Source: Streptomyces sp. yr375 (lineage in GTDB: Bacteria; Actinomycetota; Actinomycetes; Streptomycetales; Streptomycetaceae). From it: a stretch of DNA of 64,000 nt. Of the stretch, positions 24,974 to 57,140 are shown one piece after another. The notes beneath the pieces are model-generated. The model saw only the letters and a program-made list of their open reading frames with translations. It was not told the DNA's origin and searched no databases. Where the stretch lies: the NCBI RefSeq assembly GCF_900110755.1, contig NZ_FOFF01000045.1, positions 1 through 64,000 on the forward strand. The letters are read 5' to 3'. A program made the position numbers and the translations under genes. The first letter of the stretch is position 1. Every line of letters begins with the position of its first letter.

Positions 24974-24977
<4 letters not shown>
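24750..24977 (-). CDS. MbtH-family NRPS chaperone
   Basis: The 75-residue protein has the family signature: NPFEDQDATYLVLVNDEAQYSLWP, then PDGWTVAHPED and the tail YIEANWTDMRP. Both tryptophans that hold adenylation domains, and the third tail Trp, are present. MbtH proteins bind adenylation domains and aid their folding or activity. The GTG at 24977 overlaps the NRPS stop (GTGA) and has AGGAG upstream, so it is made in step with the 8027-residue NRPS whose adenylation domains it probably serves. Confidence 0.95.
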
Positions 24978-49057
<24,080 letters not shown>

Positions 49058-49346
49058 GGGGGTACCTCCAGAGGTGCTGTGTGGAGCCGGGGCCGCCGGG
49101 AGCGAGTCGCGGGGACGGGAAGACGGCCACCTGGCCGCCCGGGGACGCGGGCGCGGGCGCAGGCGCGGGTGCAGACGCGGGTGCAGACGCGCGGACGGGC
49201 GCAGGCTGCGGAAGAAGTCGTCGAGGGGGAGGGACGACCGGGCGAGCGGGCAGTCGGGGGGCGGGCGGGGAGCAGTCAGGGGTCGGGCGGGCGGTGCCGG
49301 GGTCACCCTGGTCGGGCGGTGGCCCCCGGTACCGGGCGGTGGCGGC
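49058..49346 (-). other. Gap between ABC exporter and NRPS genes, with three 12-bp repeats
   Basis: No gene is supported here. Three 12-bp units of the form GCGGGYGCAGRC lie in tandem at 49153-49188 inside a longer GC-only tract. The NRPS ribosome-binding site GGAGG is at the left end. No clear promoter hexamers were seen, so the NRPS may be transcribed from upstream of the DUF5132-like gene or from an unrecognised promoter. Confidence 0.6.
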
Positions 49347-51764
49347 TCACGCCGCCTGTTCGCCTGCCTGGAGGTGCCACAGCGAGGCGTAGAGGCCGTC
49401 GCGGGCGAGGAGTTCGGTGTGGGTGCCCTGTTCGGCGACGAGGCCGCCCTTGTCGAGGACGTGGATCCAGTCGGCGTTGCGGATCGTCGAGAGGCGGTGG
49501 GCGATGATGATCAGGGTGCGGTTCTCGGCGAAGGTGCGCAGGGTGCGCTGGATGGCGGCCTCGGTCTCGTTGTCGACGGCGGAGGTGGCCTCGTCGAGGA
49601 CGACGACGGGTGGGTCCTTGAGGATGGCGCGGGCGAGGGCGAGGCGTTGTCGCTGGCCGCCGGACAGGGCCGCGCCGCGCTCCCCGATCATCGTGTCGTA
49701 GCCGCTCGGCAGGGCCTCGATGAAGGGGTGGGCCTCGGCCATGCGGGCGGCGGCGAGCAGGAGTTCGTCGGGGGCGTCGAAGCTGCCGTAGCGGATGTTG
49801 TCGGCGATGGTGCCGTCGAAGAGGAAGGGGTCCTGGGCGACGAATCCGACGGCGCCGCGCAGCCCCTGCCGGGACAGGTCGCGCACGTCCCGGCCGTCGA
49901 GCAGGACCCGGCCGGAGTCGGTGTCCTGGAACCGCATGAGCAGTTTGGCGATGGTGGTCTTCCCGGAGCCGGTGGGGCCGACGATGCCGGTGACCCGGCC
50001 CGGCGCGATACGCAGGGAGAGATCCTTGAGGACGGGCGGGCGGCCCGGGTAGGCGAAGGTGACCCGGTCCAGGGTGACCGCGCCCTTGACGTCGTCGGCG
50101 TCCACCCGGTGTTCGGGGCCGACGGGTTCGGTGGGCAGGGCGTGCAGGTGCAGGACGCGGTCGTGGGCGGCGAGGGTGCGCTGGTACTGGTCGACGATGG
50201 AGCCGAGCCGGGTGAGCCGCAGCAGGACCTGCTGGGGCAGGCCGATGAGGGGGCTGAACACCTCGAACGGCAGGGTTCCGTTGAGGACGGAGCGGCCGCC
50301 GAGCAGGAGGGTGCCGGTCATGGAGGCGGTGGTGACGGCGCGGATCGTCTCGGCGTGCCGGACGGTGGAGCGGTCCGTGCGGTGGGTGCTGTCGCGGCAG
50401 ACCTCGCTGAGGTCGTCGACGCGGGCGGCCTCGTACTCCTCGGTACAGAAGCTCTTGACGGTGGCGCCGGCCTCCAGGCTGTTGACCAACTGGCTGTGCA
50501 GTTGGGCCTTGTGCTCGCTGGAGACGGCGTAGTCGGCGGCGACCCGGTCGTGGTAGTGGAAGGACAGCCAGGCCACGATCGGCATCGGCAGGAAGGCGAT
50601 CCACGCGATCTCGGGGGCCAGCAGGAGGAAGGCGGGTACCAACACCAGGAAGCTGGAGGCGAGTTGGACGACGTCACCGGCCGCCGTCGCGAAGAACGCG
50701 CCGAGTTGGGAGACCTCGTCGGTGAGGACGCCGGCGATACGCGTGGTGCGCTCGCCCTCCAGATGGCGCAGTTCGAGCTTCTGCACCTGGGCGTAGGTGG
50801 CGTTGCGCCAGTCGTGCTCGACGGCCTGGCCGAGGCCGCGCCACTCCACGCTCGCCGCGTAGGAGAGGCCGGCGACGGCGGCGCAGGCCACGGCGGCTGC
50901 TCCGGCGAGGAACCACAACTGGGCCGAGGCGCTGGTCAGTCCGAGGGTGAGGAGGGGTGCGGCCTCGCCCTTGATGAGGACGAGCGCGATCCAGCCGAGG
51001 AACAGGCCGAGCGCCACCTCGGTCAACTGGCATGCGGCGGAGAGCCCGGCGGCGAGACAGAGCCGGGGTCTGTGCGGGCCGACGATGTCGAGCAGGGCGC
51101 GCAGGGAGGATGTCGGGCGGGGTGGTGACGCCTCGTCGGCAGTGGAACCGGCAGTGGAACCGGCGGCAGAGCCGGGGGCGGTGCCGGGTGGTGCGGTGTG
51201 CGTGCCGCCGTCGGCTGCCGCGCGCACGGCTCGGCGTACGACGACGACGGTGGCGGTGACGACGGCGCCGAGCACCGCGAGCGGTTTGCGCAGGAGCTTG
51301 CCGGGGCCGAGGGCGAGCGCGGCGACCGTCGCACCGCCGGCGAGCACCAGGGCGGGGGCGGGGGCTGCGACCGGGGTGCGAGGGGCGGCCGAGGCGGTGG
51401 CGGAGGCGGGCGCCTGGGCGGTGCCGGGGCCGCGTCGGCTCGGCGGCGAGGCGGGCCGGGCTTCCCCGGCGCGGAAGACGGCCGCCAGGGAAGCCCGGAT
51501 GATTCCGCCGATCTCGACGGTTTCCAGGCGTGGATCGTGGAGGACGAGAATACTTCCCGTAACACCGCTCACCCGCGCCGCGCGTACGCCGGGAGATTTC
51601 CCCAGAACGATTTCCAGGACTTCCGCGAAACGCTTTCTGCCCGCCATTTCGGGGATCTTCCAGCGTTGCCGTCCGGGAATCGCCGAGCACATTCTCAGTG
51701 AGTACGTTTCCGTGTTCTCCCGGGCAGGCCCCTGTACGGCCGCAGCCCCCACCAGCAATGTCAT
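49347..51764 (-). CDS. ABC exporter (fused TMD-NBD) with N-terminal HMA-like domain
   Basis: The 805-residue protein has three parts. Residues about 20-100 form an HMA-like ferredoxin fold (MCSAIPGRQRWKI, LGKSPGVRAARVSGVTGSILVLHD) without a visible CxxC metal site. A Pro/Ala/Thr linker with one or two hydrophobic stretches follows. From about 240 a type I ABC exporter begins, with six membrane helices and a nucleotide domain bearing GPTGSGKTT, LSGGQRQRLALARA, VVVLDEATSA and IIAHRLST. It would export the peptide or a related amphipathic compound, probably as a homodimer. The ATG at 51764 is 44 bases past the DUF5132-like gene. HMA-like plus DUF5132 is an arrangement I associate with metal P-type ATPases, so fusion to an ABC exporter is odd. 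Confidence 0.85.
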   Translation of the reverse strand: MTLLVGAAAVQGPARENTETYSLRMCSAIPGRQRWKIPEMAGRKRFAEVLEIVLGKSPGVRAARVSGVTGSILVLHDPRLETVEIGGIIRASLAAVFRAGEARPASPPSRRGPGTAQAPASATASAAPRTPVAAPAPALVLAGGATVAALALGPGKLLRKPLAVLGAVVTATVVVVRRAVRAAADGGTHTAPPGTAPGSAAGSTAGSTADEASPPRPTSSLRALLDIVGPHRPRLCLAAGLSAACQLTEVALGLFLGWIALVLIKGEAAPLLTLGLTSASAQLWFLAGAAAVACAAVAGLSYAASVEWRGLGQAVEHDWRNATYAQVQKLELRHLEGERTTRIAGVLTDEVSQLGAFFATAAGDVVQLASSFLVLVPAFLLLAPEIAWIAFLPMPIVAWLSFHYHDRVAADYAVSSEHKAQLHSQLVNSLEAGATVKSFCTEEYEAARVDDLSEVCRDSTHRTDRSTVRHAETIRAVTTASMTGTLLLGGRSVLNGTLPFEVFSPLIGLPQQVLLRLTRLGSIVDQYQRTLAAHDRVLHLHALPTEPVGPEHRVDADDVKGAVTLDRVTFAYPGRPPVLKDLSLRIAPGRVTGIVGPTGSGKTTIAKLLMRFQDTDSGRVLLDGRDVRDLSRQGLRGAVGFVAQDPFLFDGTIADNIRYGSFDAPDELLLAAARMAEAHPFIEALPSGYDTMIGERGAALSGGQRQRLALARAILKDPPVVVLDEATSAVDNETEAAIQRTLRTFAENRTLIIIAHRLSTIRNADWIHVLDKGGLVAEQGTHTELLARDGLYASLWHLQAGEQAA

Positions 51765-51808
51765 GTTCAGCAGATCCCCGAGCTGTTTTCTCTTTGGAGC
51801 GTGAGCGG

Positions 51809-52183
51809 TCAGTGCGCCTTGCCGGTGCCGACTGCGGGCGTGCGCCCCTTGGCGGGTGCCTTGGGCTGGGCGTCGACAACGGGTGTTTCCCGATCCGCCG
51901 GGCGCTCCTGTGACTGCGGCTTCGATTGCGGCTGCGACTGCGGGTGCGTCGACGGCTGCGGTTCCAACTGGCCACCGCCCGCCATCTGCGCCGCGACGAC
52001 TTCGGCGGTGACCTCGGCGGCGAGATCCTGCAGTCCTTCGCCGGCCTCCTGCGCCGCGCGTTTCACTTCGAGCACCAGGCCCACCGACGTTTTCACCAGT
52101 CCACGCATCAGCGGTTTGACGACCCGCTTGGCCAGCGGCGCGGCGAGGAGACCGATCAGAAACGGGGGAACTACGGGCGGCAT
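51809..52183 (-). CDS. DUF5132-like protein
   Basis: The 124-residue protein starts with a short hydrophobic segment (PPVVPPFLIGLLAAPLAKRVVKP), then an amphipathic helix (VLEVKRAAQEAGEGLQDLAAE) and a low-complexity Gln/Pro/Ser tail (PQSQPQSKPQSQ). This matches my memory of DUF5132 proteins, which have no established function and often occur beside HMA-like domains. It is the first gene of the minus-strand locus, with GAAGGGG before its ATG. It may be an accessory to the exporter that follows. Confidence 0.65.
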   Translation of the reverse strand: MPPVVPPFLIGLLAAPLAKRVVKPLMRGLVKTSVGLVLEVKRAAQEAGEGLQDLAAEVTAEVVAAQMAGGGQLEPQPSTHPQSQPQSKPQSQERPADRETPVVDAQPKAPAKGRTPAVGTGKAH

Positions 52184-52394
52184 GAGTCGTACCCCTTCTT
52201 TTCGGGGACCGAACTGATTGCCCCCGGCATTTGCGAACCTGCATCAGCCTATGGAGCCCAGCGGGCAGAAACCAAGCCGAGACCTGCCCCGTCACCCGGA
52301 AGAGTAATGCGGGCCTCGAAAACCGACCGGTTCCAGCCAGACCCGGGCTCGATCCAGGCTGGATCCAGGCCAGATTCGAGCCGGATCAGAGAGA

Positions 52395-52449
52395 GATCCG
52401 GGCTGGATCCGGGCTGGATCCGGGCTGGATCCGGGCTGGATCCGGGCTG
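52395..52449. repeat. Five tandem copies of an 11-bp repeat
   Basis: Five exact copies of ATCCGGGCTGG are contiguous, with degenerate copies (ATCCAGGCTGG, ATCCAGGCCAG) just upstream at about 52350-52372. The array lies in the 531-base gap between the divergent DUF5132-like gene and the GH43 gene. No gene is supported in this gap; open frames across it only translate the repeat. Confidence 0.9.
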
Positions 52450-52615
52450 GATCCAGCAGGGCCCCGGCCAAGCGGTAATGGCCGAATCAAGGGGCGAGCC
52501 ACCCACCTTTCCCCATTAATTTCACGGAGCGTGCGGAAGAAAGGTGGCCAGTAAATGCAGATGCGGTCCGGCGGCCCGGGTCGCCCCATGCCACACCTTC
52601 AGTCTGTCCAAACCA

Positions 52616-52682
52616 TTGACGCGGACATGAGTGCCCCATATCTTCTGCCCGAAGTTACGAACCATGTTCGAAATAACGAACA
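52616..52682 (+). promoter_or_regulatory. Promoter and operator-like palindrome of the GH43 genes
   Basis: TTGACG (52616-52621) and TATCTT (52639-52644) are 17 bases apart. Just downstream, CGAAC-cat-GTTCG and TGTTCG-AAATAA-CGAACA form overlapping inverted repeats at 52658-52682, around and after the expected transcription start. This is the usual position of a sugar-responsive repressor site (LacI or GntR type). No regulator gene is adjacent. Confidence 0.6.
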
Positions 52683-52714
52683 GGGCAGCTTTTACGGACA
52701 AGGGACGGTCCTGC

Positions 52715-54205
52715 ATGCCTCGGATGTACCGCAGCAGATCTCTGCTCGTCTGCGTGATGGCACTCCTCGTCGCCCTGGTGGCGGCGACCCAGCCGGTGGC
52801 CGCCGCCGACGGTCGCCCGTACACCAACCCGCTCAAGTCGGCCAAGGGCGCCGACCCCTGGCTGGAGTTCTACGACGGCAACTACTACCTGGTCACCACG
52901 ACGTTCACCGGCGTCCTCGCCATGCGCAAGGCGCCGACCCTGGCGGGGCTCGCCACCGCGCCCTCCGTGCAGGTGTGGTCGGACACCACGTCGACCCGCA
53001 ACAACAACATCTGGGCGCCGGAGATCCACCAGTTCAACGGCCACTGGTACCTGTACTACTCGGCGGGCCAGGGCGGCACCGCCTGCTGCGACTCCCAGCG
53101 CACGCACGTCCTGGAGAGCGCCGGCACCGACCCGCTGGGCCCCTATACCTACAAGGGCTCCCTCACCGGCTCCAACCTCACGCCGGGCGGCTGGCTGATC
53201 GACGCCAGCGTCCTCCAGGCGAACGGGAACCTGTACCTCGTCGGCAGCGGCTTCGTGAACGGCAGCACCCAGAGCCTGGTCATCGCGCCGCTGAGCAACC
53301 CGTACACGCTCGCCAGCAACACCTTCACGGTGATCTCCAGCCCGACGCTGAGCTGGGAGACCTCCGGGTCACCCGTGAACGAGGGGCCCGAGCCGCTGTA
53401 CCACGACGGCCGCACCTTCCTCACCTACTCGGCGAGCTCCTGCCAGACCGCCGACTACAAGCTGGGCCAGCTCGAGCTGACCGGCAGCGACCCGCTGAGC
53501 CCGGCGTCCTGGACCAAGAAGCAGACGCCCGTCTTCCAGCGCAGTGACGCGAACGGCGTCTACGGTCCGGGCCACAACGGCTTCTTCACCTCGCCCGACG
53601 GCACCGAGAACTGGATCGTCTACCACGCCAACTCCGCCGCGAACGGCGGCTGCGGCAACGGCCGGACGACCCGCGCCCAGAAGTTCACCTGGAACGCCGA
53701 CGGCACGCCGAACTTCGGCACCCCGGTCGCGCTCGGTACGACGCTCCCCGGCCCGTCCGGCGAGACGGCGGCGACCCCGACGTCGTACACCCTCGTGAAC
53801 CGCAACAGCGGCAAGTGCCTTGATGTGGAAGGCGGTTCGACAGCCAACGGCACGAACGTCTTCCAGTGGGCCTGCACCGGCGGGGCCAACCAGAAGTGGC
53901 GGATCGAGGACCAGGCCGACGACACCAGCCGCCTGGTGAACGTGGCCACCGGCGGGGTGCTCGACACCGCCGACTGCTCCAGCGCCGACGGCGCCGATCT
54001 GCGCCAGTGGTCGTGGCTGAACAACAAGTGCCAGCGTTTCCGGCTGGTGTTCACCGCGACCGGCGACTACGTCCGGCTGGTGGGCGAGAACAGCGGCAAG
54101 GTCGCCGACGTCGCGAACTGCGGCACCGCGAACGGCGCCGACGTACGGCAGTGGACCTGGCTGAACAACAACTGCCAGCAGTGGCGCCTGGTACCGACCA
54201 CCTGA
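52715..54205 (+). CDS. Secreted GH43 arabinan-active glycosidase with ricin-type domain
   Basis: The 496-residue protein has a Sec signal (SLLVCVMALLVALVAATQPVAAA). A five-bladed GH43 domain follows: catalytic base in GADPWLEFYDGNYYLV, the third acid in GGWLIDASVL, and general acid in VNEGPEPLY; WAPEIH and YGPGHNGFF are also present. Residues about 365-496 form a ricin-type beta-trefoil with repeated QW motifs (ANQKWRIE, NNCQQWRLV). Expected substrate is arabinan or arabinoxylan side chains. The ATG at 52715 follows AGGGA. The second GH43 gene begins 73 bases downstream, suggesting an operon. Confidence 0.9.
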   Translation: MPRMYRSRSLLVCVMALLVALVAATQPVAAADGRPYTNPLKSAKGADPWLEFYDGNYYLVTTTFTGVLAMRKAPTLAGLATAPSVQVWSDTTSTRNNNIWAPEIHQFNGHWYLYYSAGQGGTACCDSQRTHVLESAGTDPLGPYTYKGSLTGSNLTPGGWLIDASVLQANGNLYLVGSGFVNGSTQSLVIAPLSNPYTLASNTFTVISSPTLSWETSGSPVNEGPEPLYHDGRTFLTYSASSCQTADYKLGQLELTGSDPLSPASWTKKQTPVFQRSDANGVYGPGHNGFFTSPDGTENWIVYHANSAANGGCGNGRTTRAQKFTWNADGTPNFGTPVALGTTLPGPSGETAATPTSYTLVNRNSGKCLDVEGGSTANGTNVFQWACTGGANQKWRIEDQADDTSRLVNVATGGVLDTADCSSADGADLRQWSWLNNKCQRFRLVFTATGDYVRLVGENSGKVADVANCGTANGADVRQWTWLNNNCQQWRLVPTT

Positions 54206-54278
54206 GCCACCCGCTCTCCCCCCCCCAACTCCCTCTGCACCTTCTCCGCTCCTCTCCCCTCTCATCAGGAGAACTCCC

Positions 54279-55727
54279 TTGAGTCGCAACGCCGTTCGGC
54301 TGTTTTTGGCCGTCCTCGTCGCCCTCGCGGCCGCCTTCACCGGCCTGGGCGCCCCAGCCCAGGCCGCCGTGCCAGACTCCCCCGCCGTGACGTACACCAA
54401 CCCGATCGCCGAGAAGCGCGCCGACCCGCAGATCTTCAAACACACGGACGGCTTCTACTACTTCACCGCCACCGTCCCCGAGTACGACCGCATCGTGCTG
54501 CGCCGGGCGACGACCATCCAGGGCCTGTCGACGGCCCAGGAGGTCACCATCTGGACCAAGCACAGCAGCGGGGTCATGGGCGCCCACATCTGGGCGCCGG
54601 AGATCCACTTCATCGACGGCAAGTGGTACGTGTACTTCGCGGCCGGGTCCACGTCCGACGTGTGGGCGATCCGGATGTACGTCCTCGAAGGCACCGGCGC
54701 CAATCCGCTGACCGCGACCTGGGCCGAGAAGGGCCAGATCAAGACGACGTGGGAGAGCTTCTCGCTGGACTCCACGACGTTCGTCGTCAACGGGGTCCGC
54801 TATCTCGCGTGGGCGCAGCGCAACCCGGCCGAGAACAACAACACCAGCCTGTTCATCGCGAAGCTGGCCAACCCCTGGACGATCCAGGGCACTCCGACGG
54901 AGATCTCGCAGCCGACGCTGTCCTGGGAGACGATCGGCTACAAGGTCAATGAAGGGCCCGCGCTGATCCAGCACGGCGGCAAGGTCTTCCTGACCTACTC
55001 GGCGAGCGCGACCGACTCCAACTACTGCCTCGGCATGCTGACCGCGTCCGCGACGGCCGACCTGACCGACGCGGCGGTCTGGACGAAGGGGACGCAGCCC
55101 GTCTTCACGTCGAACGCCTCGACCTCGCAGTACGGGCCGGGCCACAACTCGTTCACGGTCTCCGAGGACGGCAAGTCCGACATCCTCGTCTACCACGACC
55201 GCAGCTACAAGGACATCACCGGCGATCCGCTGAACGACCCCAACCGCCGTACCCGTGTGCAGAAGGTGTACTGGAAGGCCGACGGCACGCCCGACTTCGG
55301 CATCCCGGTGGCCGACGGCGTCACCCCGCAGCGGTTCTCCTCGTACAACTACCCGGACCGTTTCATCCGGCACTGGGAGTTCCGGGCCCGTATCGAGGCG
55401 AACGTCAGCCCGCTCGCGGACTCGCAGTTCCGCGTGGTGACCGGACTGGCCGGCAGCGGCACGGTCTCGCTGGAGTCGGCGGACTTCCCCGGCTACTACC
55501 TGCGGCACAAGAACTTCGAGGCGTGGGTGGAGAAGAACGACGGCACGTCGACGTTCGCGTCCGACGCGAGCTTCTACCAGCGCGCCGGACTCGCCGACTC
55601 GGCGGGGATCTCGTACGAGTCGTACAACTTCGCCGGCCGCTACCTCCGCCACTACGACTTCCTGCTGTACGTGCAGACGCCGAACACGGCGACGGACAAG
55701 GGGGACGCGACGTTCTACGCCCAGTGA
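54279..55727 (+). CDS. Secreted GH43 exo-arabinofuranosidase-like enzyme with AbfB (CBM42-like) domain
   Basis: The 482-residue protein has a signal peptide (FLAVLVALAAAFTGLGAPAQAA), a GH43 domain with KRADPQIFKH (base), FSLDSTTFV (third acid) and VNEGPALI (general acid), and a C-terminal beta-trefoil from about 345. The trefoil repeats FSSYNYPDRFIRHWEF, DFPGYYLRHKNFEA and YNFAGRYLRHYDF are typical of arabinofuranose-binding AbfB/CBM42 domains. This layout resembles streptomycete exo-1,5-alpha-L-arabinofuranosidases. A TTG start at 54279 is supported by AGGAGAA six bases upstream. It probably acts with the preceding GH43 enzyme on plant arabinan. Confidence 0.9.
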   Translation: MSRNAVRLFLAVLVALAAAFTGLGAPAQAAVPDSPAVTYTNPIAEKRADPQIFKHTDGFYYFTATVPEYDRIVLRRATTIQGLSTAQEVTIWTKHSSGVMGAHIWAPEIHFIDGKWYVYFAAGSTSDVWAIRMYVLEGTGANPLTATWAEKGQIKTTWESFSLDSTTFVVNGVRYLAWAQRNPAENNNTSLFIAKLANPWTIQGTPTEISQPTLSWETIGYKVNEGPALIQHGGKVFLTYSASATDSNYCLGMLTASATADLTDAAVWTKGTQPVFTSNASTSQYGPGHNSFTVSEDGKSDILVYHDRSYKDITGDPLNDPNRRTRVQKVYWKADGTPDFGIPVADGVTPQRFSSYNYPDRFIRHWEFRARIEANVSPLADSQFRVVTGLAGSGTVSLESADFPGYYLRHKNFEAWVEKNDGTSTFASDASFYQRAGLADSAGISYESYNFAGRYLRHYDFLLYVQTPNTATDKGDATFYAQ

Positions 55728-55746
55728 GGGCGTGAGAGAGCATGAC

Positions 55747-55792
55747 GCCGCGACTATACATAGAGTGTATACACGCTATGTATAGTCGCGGC
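55747..55792. promoter_or_regulatory. 46-bp near-perfect palindrome directly before the deacetylase start
   Basis: Left arm GCCGCGACTATACATAG-A-GTGT and right arm complement GCCGCGACTATACATAG-C-GTGT differ at one base, and the centre is GTGTATACAC. The 46-bp element ends at the base before the ATG at 55793. Its core is strikingly A/T-rich for this genome. It could be an operator, an RNA hairpin blocking initiation, or a transcription terminator for the GH43 genes. Confidence 0.85.
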
Positions 55793-56605
55793 ATGCCTTC
55801 TTCGAGCAGTCCGAACAGGAAGACGAAGAACACGGGGGCCGGGTTGCGCGCCGTCGCCCTCGCCGCGGCGGCCGCCTGCCTCGCGGTCACGCTGACCGGT
55901 TGCGGCGGCGCCGACACCACACAGCCGAGCGCCGCCCGCGCGCACCCGGCGACCACGTCCACCACCCGGGCCGCCCCAGCCGCCCGCTTCGGCACCGTCG
56001 ACTGCCGGGAGGTGAAGTGCATCGCCCTCACCTTCGACGCGGGGCCGAGCGAGAACTCCGCCCGGCTGCTGGACATCCTCAAGGAGAAACAGGTCCCGGC
56101 GACCTTCTTCCTGCTGGGTGCGCGGCACATCGAGAAGTACCCGGAGCTGGTCAGACGGATGGCCGCCGAGGGGCACGAGGTCGCCAGCCACACCTGGGAC
56201 CACAGGATCCTCACGCGGATCGCGCCGGACGAGATACGCGAGGAACTCCGGCGCCCCAACGCCGAGATAGAGCGCCTCACCGGCCGTCGCCCCACCCTGA
56301 TGCGCCCACCGCAGGGCCGTACGAACGAGACCGTGCACGAGATATCCCGCGAGCTGGGCCTCGCCGAGGTGCTGTGGACGGTGACCGCCAAGGACTACGA
56401 GACGACCGACTCCGCGCTGATCCGGCGCCGGGTCCTCGCGCAGGCCGACCGGGACGGCATCATCCTGCTGCACGACATCTACGACGGGACCGTGCCGGCG
56501 GTGCCCGGGATCATCGACGCGTTGAAAGCGCGCGGCTACGTCTTCGTGACGGTTCCTCAGTTACTGGCGCCGGGAGCGGCCCAGCCGGGGCGGGTCTACC
56601 GCTGA
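55793..56605 (+). CDS. Lipoprotein polysaccharide deacetylase (CE4/NodB-like)
   Basis: The 270-residue product has a lipoprotein signal (LAVTLTGCGG). The NodB-like domain has ALTFDAGPSENS (motif 1), SHTWDH (motif 2), RPPQGRTN (motif 3), KDYETTD (motif 4) and ILLHDIY (motif 5). Motif 1 lacks the second Asp of the usual TFDDGP metal site, though the His pair is intact. It would deacetylate peptidoglycan or another N-acetylated polymer at the cell surface. The ATG at 55793 gives a normal-length signal peptide but has no ribosome-binding site, being preceded by the palindrome; an in-frame ATG at 55742 with GAGAG upstream is the alternative. Confidence 0.82.
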   Translation: MPSSSSPNRKTKNTGAGLRAVALAAAAACLAVTLTGCGGADTTQPSAARAHPATTSTTRAAPAARFGTVDCREVKCIALTFDAGPSENSARLLDILKEKQVPATFFLLGARHIEKYPELVRRMAAEGHEVASHTWDHRILTRIAPDEIREELRRPNAEIERLTGRRPTLMRPPQGRTNETVHEISRELGLAEVLWTVTAKDYETTDSALIRRRVLAQADRDGIILLHDIYDGTVPAVPGIIDALKARGYVFVTVPQLLAPGAAQPGRVYR

Positions 56606-56662
56606 ACCCGGCCCTCGCATGGCGTGCCGCAGCGCACCGCGCCGCGGCTCTACGATCGCTGC

Positions 56663-57103
56663 GTGGTCATCTTCCAGCTCGAACGCACGGCACCGCTCTC
56701 CCTGGCCGACGCCTGGCGTCGGCTGACGGAGTGGTCCCGGCACGGCGACGCGGTGCCGCTCACCCGGGTCGCCGTGCTCACTCCCCCGCCGACCGGTGAC
56801 GGCACGGTCATCGTCGCGCGTTCGGGTCTCGGCCCGTTCGCCTTCGACGACCGGATGGAGGTGACCGTCTGGCGGCCGCCGGCCCTCGACGAGCCGGGCC
56901 GGTGCCGGCTGGAGAAGCGCGGCCGGGTCGTCCTGGGCTGGGCCGAGATCGAGGTGTGGCCGGGTCCTGGCGGGCGGACCCGGGTGATCTGGCGGGAGGA
57001 ACTGCGACTGCGTTTCCTGCCGTCGCTCTTCGATCCGCTCCTCGGGGCCACCGCCCGCCGGGTGTTCGGGCGGACCGTCAACCAACTGCTGCGCAGGCCC
57101 TGA
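56663..57103 (+). CDS. Small SRPBCC-family protein
   Basis: The 146-residue protein matches a helix-grip fold: VIFQLERTAPLSLADAWRRLTEWSRHGDAVPLT, then FAFDDRMEVTVWRPP and a C-terminal helix ARRVFGRTVNQLLRR. These proteins often bind hydrophobic ligands or are annotated as immediate-early protein 2-like; function unknown. A GTG at 56663 is chosen because the conserved fold starts there. TACGAT lies 6 bases upstream without a ribosome-binding site, so the message may be leaderless. It ends 37 bases before the LanC-like gene. Confidence 0.7.
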   Translation: MVIFQLERTAPLSLADAWRRLTEWSRHGDAVPLTRVAVLTPPPTGDGTVIVARSGLGPFAFDDRMEVTVWRPPALDEPGRCRLEKRGRVVLGWAEIEVWPGPGGRTRVIWREELRLRFLPSLFDPLLGATARRVFGRTVNQLLRRP

Positions 57104-57140
57104 GTGTTCGAGGAACTCCGCCGCATGTCAGGGTGAGTGC

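Noticed and set aside
52249..52506. Minus-strand frame encoding a Ser-Pro-Asp-Pro-Ala-Arg-Ile-Gln-Pro-Gly repeat peptide
   Set aside because: It is only the translation of the 11-bp DNA repeat, with no ribosome-binding site and no coding-like codon bias.
55742..55792. Upstream ATG for the deacetylase gene
   Set aside because: It would add 17 residues encoded by the palindrome before the lipoprotein signal, giving an unusually long n-region. It has a GAGAG upstream, so it remains a weak alternative.
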